Shown here piece by piece: positions 5,497-11,016 of a DNA stretch of 11,016 nucleotides (position 1 is its first letter; each line of letters starts with the position of its first letter). A program made the position numbers and the translations under genes. Under the pieces are notes generated by a model. It did no database searches. It was not told the DNA's origin and saw only the letters and a list, made by a program, of their open reading frames with translations. The stretch comes from Pseudomonadota bacterium. Lineage in GTDB: Bacteria > Pseudomonadota > Gammaproteobacteria > Steroidobacterales > Steroidobacteraceae. Where the stretch lies: the NCBI GenBank assembly GCA_023433515.1, contig JAEZCN010000238.1:1-11016 (forward strand), read 5' to 3'.

Positions 5497-8172
5497 TCAG
5501 AGCTGGGCCTTGTTGAGCTGTTCCAGCAGGTTCTCGGCTTCGGTCCGGCTTTCGAAGGTCGCGCTGCCGTCCAGGATCGACTTGAGCCTGGTCAGGGCAT
5601 CGCCCGACTTGCCGGTCTGGGCCAGCGCGGCCGCGTAGTGATACTGGATGTCGCGGTTCTGGGCGCTGACCTCGGCCGCCCGCTTGAGGATGGGCAGACC
5701 CTCCGCGACCGACCCCGTCCGGACCAGGATCCAGCCGAGCGTATCGGCCACTTCCGGAGAATTGGGGGCCAGGGCTTGCGCGCGCCGTGCCGTTTCCAGC
5801 GCACGGCCGTCGCCCAGCTCCAGGTACAGCCAGGCCAGGTTGTTGAGCGCCACGGGATCGCGCGGCTGCCGGGCGAGCATCGCCTCGTACTGTCGGGCGG
5901 CCGCCTTCCAGTCCGACGCACGCGCGTAAGCCTCACCCAGCACCATGCGGACGCGCAGATCTTCCGGGTTCGAATCCAGCCACTTTTCCAGCGGTTCCGT
6001 CGGCTTGGGCAGTTTACCGGCGGTCCGCAGCTGATAACTCTTGATCGCCAGCTCGCCCGAAGGCTGCCGTTGCGCGGCCTGGGCGAGCGCACGCTCCGCC
6101 TCCGGATATTGCTGCAGTGCCGTGCGAACCTCGGCTTCGAGAACGAGGACTTCCGCGTCCTGGGGCCGCGCGCCGCGCAACGCATCCACGCGCTTGAGGG
6201 CGGCCTGGGTATTGCCGCTCTGCAATTCGAGATAGGCGAACACACCCTCCGCCGGCAACCAGTTGGGGCGCAGCTTCAGCGTCCGCTGCAGCGATTCGCG
6301 CGCGGCGTCCATGCGCTCGAGCGCGACCTGCGCGCGGCCGAGATTGAGCCAAAGGGTCGCGTTGGTCGGATCCGACTCGGTACCGGCCCGGAAATGTTCG
6401 ATCGCGGGGTCATACCGCGCGGTGCCTAGATAGATGAGTCCCGCGGCGTTCTGGGTCTCGGCCACGAGCCGCGATCCCTTCACGGCCTCCGCGATGACGG
6501 CCGCGGCTTCCTTGGCATCGTCGCGTTGCAGCGCGAGCTGCGCGAGCAGCAGCCGGGGCTCGGTCGCGTGGACGTCCTCGCGCCGCAGTTTCTCGAGATT
6601 CTCCACCGCCGCGCCGCGCTCGCCGCCGATCAACTGAACGCGCGCGAGCGCGAGACGCAATCCGGCGTGATTCGCATCGCGGGCGAGCGCGCCTTCGAGC
6701 AGCTGGCGCGCGCGCGGCACCTCGCGCGCGGCCATGTGCAGCTGCGCGGCCATCAACACGAGTTCGGGATCGCCGGGCCGTTCGGCCAGCATGGCATCGA
6801 GCTTGCGGCGCGCGGCCGCCTCGCCTTCCACCTGGGAAGTCGCCGCGAGCATGAGCCGGTCGGCCACCGGATCTCGCGTGGTGCCCGGTTCGCGCAGCAG
6901 CGCGAGGGCCTTCGCGCCCTGCTCCGAGCGGATGTAAGCCGCGGCGAGTTGCAACTTCAAGCCGTGGTTGTCGGGAGATTTCTCGTATTCGCGCTCGATC
7001 AGCGCGAGCGACCTGGGGCTGTCTCCGGCCTGCAGGCGGGCCGCTTCGAAGAGCTGCGACACCGCGCGCTCGGCGCCGGGCACGTCGAGCACCGGCACCA
7101 GCACGCGCAACGCGCTGTCGGGATCCTCGAGCCGCAGGCGCACTTGCGCCAGCAGCTGCCGTGCCTCCATGTTGTTGGGCATCTGTTCGATGACCCGGGT
7201 GAGCTCCTGGCTCGCCTGCGAGAGATTTCCCTGGGCTGCGAGCGCCACTCCGAGCAGGAAGCGCGCGCGCGTGAACTGCGGCGCCTGGTTGACCACCTTG
7301 CGCAACTCGACGGCCGCGCCCTCGAAATCGTTGGATGCCATCTGCACGCGCGCGGAATTCAACGCCGCGATCGGCGAGCCCGGAACGACACGCGACAACA
7401 CGCCCACGGTCGCGCGCGCCTTGTCGAGGTCGCGGTTGGTGATCTGCACCTCGGTCAGGGTAACGAGCAGCGCGACCTGCTTGAGCACGTCGAGCTGCCG
7501 CGGCGCGAGGCTCGAAGCCCGTTCGAGCGCGTCCTGCGCCTCCTGTGTCGACGATGCGCGCGCGAGCAGCGCTCCGCGCACGAACCAGGCGAGCGCCGAT
7601 TCCGGAAAGTCACGGGTCAACGCGCGCGATTTTTCGAGCGCGTCGTTCATCTCGCCCTGCGCGGCGCGCATCTCGATGAGGCCGGCGGCGGCGCTCACGA
7701 GCCGCGTGTCGCGTTCGAGCGCCGCGGCGAAGGCGCGCTCGGCATCGGCAGGCTGACCGAGCGCCTGGTGGGCGAATCCACGATACAGCCAGGAGGTCGC
7801 GGGTTGTCCGTCGTCCGGCTCGCCGAGTCTCGCGAGCACCTCGGCGTTGCGTCCCGCGGCGAGATCGACGCGATACGCGAGGTCGGCGCGACGCTCCGGT
7901 TCGAAATTCTCCGGTACGGCGCGCAGTTCGCGTTCCGCCGCGCCCTGGTCGCCGAGCCACAATGCGACCTCCGAGAGCAGCAGGCGCGCCTTGGGCAGCT
8001 CGGTCCCGTCCTTGAGCGCGTTGCGCAGCTCGATCAGCGCGCCGCGCTGCTCGCCCTTCGCGATCAGCGCCTCGGCGCGTTCCACGCGCTGCTCCGGGCT
8101 GCGGAAGTAATCGCACCCGGTGACGGACAACGCCGCGAACAACACGCTGGCCAGGTAGATGGATCGCTTCAT
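5497..8172 (-). CDS. prsT: XrtA/PEP-CTERM system TPR-repeat lipoprotein PrsT
   Basis: 891-residue lipoprotein made almost entirely of tetratricopeptide repeats. Residues 1-20 form a lipoprotein signal with lipobox V17-T-G-C20; the next residue is Asp21. The rest is helical TPR-type repeats, clearest at about 299-332, 570-602, 604-637, 738-771, 773-805 and 807-839, with typical small-residue/aromatic spacing (for example LWLNLGRAQVALERMDAARESL and ALNNLAWLYLELGD). Length and context match PrsT of PEP-CTERM systems (TIGR02917, as recalled), whose exact job is unknown; a scaffold for envelope assembly of sorting or export parts is inference. The frame is open upstream to 8403, but 8172 is the start: it begins the signal peptide and its ATG overlaps the xrtA TGA (ATGA). 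The 141-base gap follows the stop, after which the export cassette begins. Confidence 0.94.
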   Translation of the reverse strand: MKRSIYLASVLFAALSVTGCDYFRSPEQRVERAEALIAKGEQRGALIELRNALKDGTELPKARLLLSEVALWLGDQGAAERELRAVPENFEPERRADLAYRVDLAAGRNAEVLARLGEPDDGQPATSWLYRGFAHQALGQPADAERAFAAALERDTRLVSAAAGLIEMRAAQGEMNDALEKSRALTRDFPESALAWFVRGALLARASSTQEAQDALERASSLAPRQLDVLKQVALLVTLTEVQITNRDLDKARATVGVLSRVVPGSPIAALNSARVQMASNDFEGAAVELRKVVNQAPQFTRARFLLGVALAAQGNLSQASQELTRVIEQMPNNMEARQLLAQVRLRLEDPDSALRVLVPVLDVPGAERAVSQLFEAARLQAGDSPRSLALIEREYEKSPDNHGLKLQLAAAYIRSEQGAKALALLREPGTTRDPVADRLMLAATSQVEGEAAARRKLDAMLAERPGDPELVLMAAQLHMAAREVPRARQLLEGALARDANHAGLRLALARVQLIGGERGAAVENLEKLRREDVHATEPRLLLAQLALQRDDAKEAAAVIAEAVKGSRLVAETQNAAGLIYLGTARYDPAIEHFRAGTESDPTNATLWLNLGRAQVALERMDAARESLQRTLKLRPNWLPAEGVFAYLELQSGNTQAALKRVDALRGARPQDAEVLVLEAEVRTALQQYPEAERALAQAAQRQPSGELAIKSYQLRTAGKLPKPTEPLEKWLDSNPEDLRVRMVLGEAYARASDWKAAARQYEAMLARQPRDPVALNNLAWLYLELGDGRALETARRAQALAPNSPEVADTLGWILVRTGSVAEGLPILKRAAEVSAQNRDIQYHYAAALAQTGKSGDALTRLKSILDGSATFESRTEAENLLEQLNKAQL
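8169..8172 (-). other. ATGA stop/start overlap, xrtA to prsT
   Basis: ATG of prsT (8172-8170) shares bases with TGA of xrtA (8171-8169). It fixes the prsT start and suggests coupled synthesis. Confidence 0.85.
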
Positions 8173-9644
8173 GGATTTCGGGTCTCGACGATGTGTTTGA
8201 GGGTTTCGCGTGCCGCCGCGCAATCCGCGGCGTCGCAGCGTGCGCGCAGCGCGATCAGGGCGGCGGCGGGGGCACCGAACAGGGAACGCAATCCGTAATC
8301 GAGCTGCAGCTGGAGCGCGCTTCGATAGCCGCGCCCGTCGAGCCGGTAGCTGTACCAGACGACCCATTCGTCGGTCGGGCCCGTGGCGCGCACTTCCTTC
8401 CACGGCGCGGGCGCAACCTGACTACCGCGGGCGGCGCGCAGTCCTTCGCCCAGCAACGAGTTGTCGAAGCCGACGATTTCCTCGCCCTGGCGCTGCGCGG
8501 CGTACCCCACGAGATACGCCTCCACGGGACGGTCGGCCCCGCGGATCGAACCGTGCAACTCGCGCGTCGCGCCGGTGAACTTCGGCCGCCAGTCGTCAGG
8601 CGCCGTCGATTCGATGAACGCCGCATCGGCGCGCATCGCCAGTTCGAGCTGCGCGTCGCTCGCGCGATTGCTGTCGAGCAATATCCAGGCAGGCACGATG
8701 GCGAGCCCGAGGATCGCGGCGATCGCTCCACCGCGCGGGATGGGCGGGCCCGTCGGCGCCGGCAGCTCGGGCGCCGCCGCGCTTTCGGCCGGCCAGCGGC
8801 GCACCACGAGGAAGTACAGCACCATCATTCCGGCGAACATGTACCAGCCGAAACTGTAGTGCTCGTTGACCACGAGCGAGTGCTGCATGTCGGTCAGGTG
8901 ACCGGCGAGCACGATGATGAAGATGCGCAGCCAGTTCGTGGCCATCGCGAGCAGCAGCGCGAAGGCCACGAGCTTGATGCGCGTGCCCACGCCGTCGCGG
9001 TTGATCTCACCGTACAGCAGCGAGATCGTGAGCGCCACGACGAAGAAGTGCAGTCCACTGCAGCCATCGGCGATCGCGAACGTTCCGAGCGGCAGCTCGA
9101 ACATGTTGTTGACGAAGTGCGCCGGTATGTCCGCGATGCGCAGCATCAGCCGCACGGCGCCGACGGAGATCGCGTTGAGCAGCGGCAGCACCGCGTCCCA
9201 GACGGGGATCGCGAGATACAGCCACGCGAGCGGGAACGCGAGGCCGCGCAGCATGCGCCAGCCGAACATCGCGAGCAGCGCGCTCGCGGCCAACGCCGGC
9301 AACGCCGCCTGGTGCACGATCTGCAGACCTGCGCGATAGACGATCATCCAGCACAACGCGCCCACCACGAGCAGCGCGATCGCCGGCAGGAACGGCTGGG
9401 CGGCGCCGGCCGCCCAGCGCGCCCGATCGCGCCAGATCATCCACAGGCCGAGCGCGACCACGACGTAGCCATGCGTATACGTGCGGCCGACCGTGTCTTC
9501 CCACTTCTGCATCAGCGAGAGCGTGCTGGGCCAGAACGCCGCGAACGTCAGCAGCACCGTGACGATCGCCGCGTAGGCGCGTCGCTGCGTGGTGTTGTCC
9601 GCCGGAATCGCGGTCGCGATCTGCACGCCCGAGGGAGAGCTCAT
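8169..9644 (-). CDS. xrtA: Exosortase A with C-terminal EpsI domain
   Basis: 491-residue inner-membrane cysteine transpeptidase-like enzyme that recognises C-terminal PEP-CTERM signals on exported proteins and cuts them near the membrane. Residues 24-283 contain about eight hydrophobic helices. The active site is visible: C195 in ADGCSGLHFF, R240 in NWLRI, and most likely H262 in NEHYSFGW. After a Pro/Ala-rich linker (about 287-303) there is one more membrane helix (about 306-324) and a soluble region of about 165 residues resembling the EpsI-type domain often fused in XrtA proteins (TIGR03109/TIGR02914, as recalled). That region has a C470-x4-C475 pair near its end. The ATG overlaps the prsR stop and the TGA overlaps the prsT start, both as ATGA, so the three genes are probably translated as a coupled set. 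No PEP-CTERM substrate is encoded in this window. Confidence 0.96.
   Translation of the reverse strand: MSSPSGVQIATAIPADNTTQRRAYAAIVTVLLTFAAFWPSTLSLMQKWEDTVGRTYTHGYVVVALGLWMIWRDRARWAAGAAQPFLPAIALLVVGALCWMIVYRAGLQIVHQAALPALAASALLAMFGWRMLRGLAFPLAWLYLAIPVWDAVLPLLNAISVGAVRLMLRIADIPAHFVNNMFELPLGTFAIADGCSGLHFFVVALTISLLYGEINRDGVGTRIKLVAFALLLAMATNWLRIFIIVLAGHLTDMQHSLVVNEHYSFGWYMFAGMMVLYFLVVRRWPAESAAAPELPAPTGPPIPRGGAIAAILGLAIVPAWILLDSNRASDAQLELAMRADAAFIESTAPDDWRPKFTGATRELHGSIRGADRPVEAYLVGYAAQRQGEEIVGFDNSLLGEGLRAARGSQVAPAPWKEVRATGPTDEWVVWYSYRLDGRGYRSALQLQLDYGLRSLFGAPAAALIALRARCDAADCAAARETLKHIVETRNP
9641..9644 (-). other. ATGA stop/start overlap, prsR to xrtA
   Basis: The minus strand reads ATGA: ATG of xrtA (9644-9642) shares bases with TGA of prsR (9643-9641). 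This indicates translational coupling of the regulator with the sortase. Confidence 0.85.
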
Positions 9645-10993
9645 GAGCCGGGACCTGCGCCGTACTTGGCCATGAGGTCGTACAACGTCGGGCGGCTCAC
9701 GCCGAGCAGTTCGGCCGCGTGCGAAACGTTGTTGTCGCAGATGGTCAGTGCCTGCTGGACCGCCTGGCGTTCGGCGCGCGTGCGGACTTCCTTGAGATTG
9801 AACAGCAACGTCCCCTCGCCCGCGTTCTTGAGGCCGAGGTCTTCGGCCGTGAGCATTGCGCCGTCGGCCATGATGACCGCGGATTTCACCTTGTTCTCGA
9901 GCTCGCGCACGTTGCCGGGCCAGCGGTAGGCCTCGAGCGCCGCGATCGCGTCATCGGTGAACCCGCGCTTCGGCCGCCCCTGCGCACCGTTGTGCTTGCG
10001 CAGCATCGCGTGCGCGAGCACGGTGGGTCCGCCGCGCCGCTCGCGCAGCGGTGGCACGTTGATCGTGACTTCGCTGATGCGGAAGAAGAGGTCTTCGCGG
10101 AATTTCTGCTCGGCGATGAGCTGCTGCAGGTCCTTGTTGGTGGCGCACACGACGCGCACGTTGACGGCGATCTCCTGGCGGCCACCGACGCGCTCGATGA
10201 CGCGGTCCTGCAGGAAGCGCAGTAGTTTGGCCTGGAGCTGCAGCGGCATGTCGCCGATCTCGTCGAGGAACAACGTGCCGCCGCTCGCCACCTCGATCTT
10301 GCCGGGCGTCTGCTTCACCGCGCCCGTGAACGCACCCTTCTCGTGGCCGAACAACTCGCTCTCGAGCAGCGCCTCGGGAATGGCCGCGCAGTTGATCGCG
10401 ACGAAACGCGAGTCCTTGCGTCCGCTCTGCGAATGCACCGCGCGCGCGATGAGCTCCTTGCCCGTGCCGCTTTCGCCGAGGATCAGCACCGAAACGTCGG
10501 CCGGCGCGACCTTCTCGATCATGCGGCAGACGCGCACCATCGCGTCGTCCGTGGCGATGAGCCCCTCGAACGGCGCGCGCAACTGCGCTTCCTGGAGCTG
10601 GCGATTCTGCCGCTCGAGTTCGTGCAGCCGGAACGCGCGGCCCACGATCAGGCGCAACACGTCCGCGTCGAGCGGCTTCTGGTAGAAATCGTAGGCGCCG
10701 TGCGCCACCGCGCGCATCGCGTTGTCGCGGTCCGCGTTGCCGGTGATCACGATGATGCGCGTGTGCGGCGCGAGGCTAAGGATCTCCTTGAGCGTGCGCA
10801 TGCCCTCGCTCGTGCCCTCGGCATCGGGCGGAAGTCCGAGGTCCTGCAACACCACCGCCGGTTCGTGCCGGCGGATCTGCGCGAGCGCTTCTTCGCGGTC
10901 GCCGGCCACGACGACCTCGTATTCGTCGAAGCTCCAGCGCAGCTGCTTCTGCAGCCCGAGGTCGTCCTCGACGACCAGCAGCTTCGGTTTCAC
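9641..10993 (-). CDS. prsR: PEP-CTERM system sigma-54-type response regulator PrsR
   Basis: 450-residue NtrC-class transcription activator. The receiver domain (1-120) has the acidic pair D10-D11, phospho-acceptor D51, T84 and K106. The AAA+ domain (about 145-370) has Walker A GESGTGKE (173-180), the sigma-54-contacting GAFTGA loop (220-225), Walker B LFLDEIGD (241-248) and WPGNVREL (358-365). A Fis-type helix-turn-helix ends the protein (about 420-444, AAELLGVSRPTLYDLM). Together with adjacency to xrtA this identifies PrsR (TIGR02915, as recalled), which should be phosphorylated by the kinase PrsK and activate sigma-54 promoters of PEP-CTERM and polysaccharide genes. The start codon is GTG (10993); it begins exactly at the receiver fold (KPKLLVVEDD) and no in-frame ATG lies between it and the window edge. 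The usual Asp in the LRERxxDI motif is Gly322 here. The TGA overlaps the xrtA ATG. Confidence 0.96.
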   Translation of the reverse strand: MKPKLLVVEDDLGLQKQLRWSFDEYEVVVAGDREEALAQIRRHEPAVVLQDLGLPPDAEGTSEGMRTLKEILSLAPHTRIIVITGNADRDNAMRAVAHGAYDFYQKPLDADVLRLIVGRAFRLHELERQNRQLQEAQLRAPFEGLIATDDAMVRVCRMIEKVAPADVSVLILGESGTGKELIARAVHSQSGRKDSRFVAINCAAIPEALLESELFGHEKGAFTGAVKQTPGKIEVASGGTLFLDEIGDMPLQLQAKLLRFLQDRVIERVGGRQEIAVNVRVVCATNKDLQQLIAEQKFREDLFFRISEVTINVPPLRERRGGPTVLAHAMLRKHNGAQGRPKRGFTDDAIAALEAYRWPGNVRELENKVKSAVIMADGAMLTAEDLGLKNAGEGTLLFNLKEVRTRAERQAVQQALTICDNNVSHAAELLGVSRPTLYDLMAKYGAGPGS

Positions 10994-11016
10994 GATGGAT
11001 TCGGACGTCGCGCTCA

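Noticed and set aside
5490..5515. CCAGC/GCTGG hairpin around the prsT stop as a terminator
   Set aside because: Only a 5-base stem with a 7-base loop and no following T run on the minus strand; not enough for an intrinsic terminator.
4693..6429. Long plus-strand open frame (578 codons) opposite the export and prsT genes
   Set aside because: Arg/His/Leu-rich, no recognisable domain, spans the gap and two well-supported minus-strand genes; an antisense shadow typical of high-GC coding DNA.
6526..8298. Long plus-strand open frame (590 codons) opposite prsT
   Set aside because: Lies antisense to the TPR gene, low-complexity Arg/Ala/Glu-rich composition, no domain or credible start context.
8173..8403. 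N-terminal extension of the prsT frame
   Set aside because: Would place 77 Arg/Pro-rich residues before an excellent lipoprotein signal and overlap xrtA extensively.
8193..9929. Long plus-strand open frame (578 codons) opposite xrtA and prsR
   Set aside because: Antisense to exosortase and regulator; strings of Arg, His and Asp with no fold; not a toxin or overlapping gene I can support.

Overview
The window carries one contiguous, co-directional block of eight complete genes, all on the minus strand. It is the regulatory, sorting and export core of an exosortase A (XrtA, formerly EpsH)/PEP-CTERM exopolysaccharide locus. The very high GC content, the diderm export machinery (a Wza-like export protein, an outer-membrane beta-barrel and a lipoprotein) and the XrtA type of system point to a free-living high-GC proteobacterium, probably gamma- or betaproteobacterial. 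The sequence alone does not fix the genus. I see no mobile element, RNA gene, CRISPR array or broken gene.

In transcription order, from high to low coordinates: prsR, a sigma-54-type response regulator (GTG start, 9641-10993); xrtA, an exosortase with a C-terminal EpsI-type domain (8169-9644); prsT, a large TPR lipoprotein (5497-8172); a 141-base gap that is the only real non-coding space (5356-5496); a Wza-like polysaccharide export protein (4699-5355); a Wzz/GNVR chain-length determinant (3090-4694); a BY-type tyrosine autokinase (2166-3074); a PEP-CTERM-associated outer-membrane beta-barrel (853-2142); and a NodB/DUF3473 polysaccharide deacetylase (2-856). The deacetylase stop overlaps an ATG that would start another gene just beyond the left edge. 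In related loci that place is often held by a FemAB-like protein.

Four junctions are 4-base ATGA stop/start overlaps (prsR-xrtA, xrtA-prsT, barrel-deacetylase, deacetylase-next gene) and the others are separated by 4-23 bases. The block therefore looks like two translationally coupled cassettes, separated by the gap: prsR-xrtA-prsT, then export-chain length-kinase-barrel-deacetylase. The gap contains an AT-rich island with two small inverted repeats, a possible sigma-70 promoter and a degenerate sigma-54-like element. PrsR has an intact GAFTGA loop, so a sigma-54 promoter here would be a natural target, but the match is weak.

Inferred working model: the kinase and chain-length protein control polymer length at the inner membrane, and the export protein and possibly the barrel carry polymer across the envelope. 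The deacetylase modifies the sugar, and XrtA removes the PEP-CTERM tail from exported proteins that associate with this polymer. No PEP-CTERM substrate and no glycosyltransferase is encoded in the window. The overall system is a known one. The points of interest are the coupling pattern, the gap, and several protein-level oddities.
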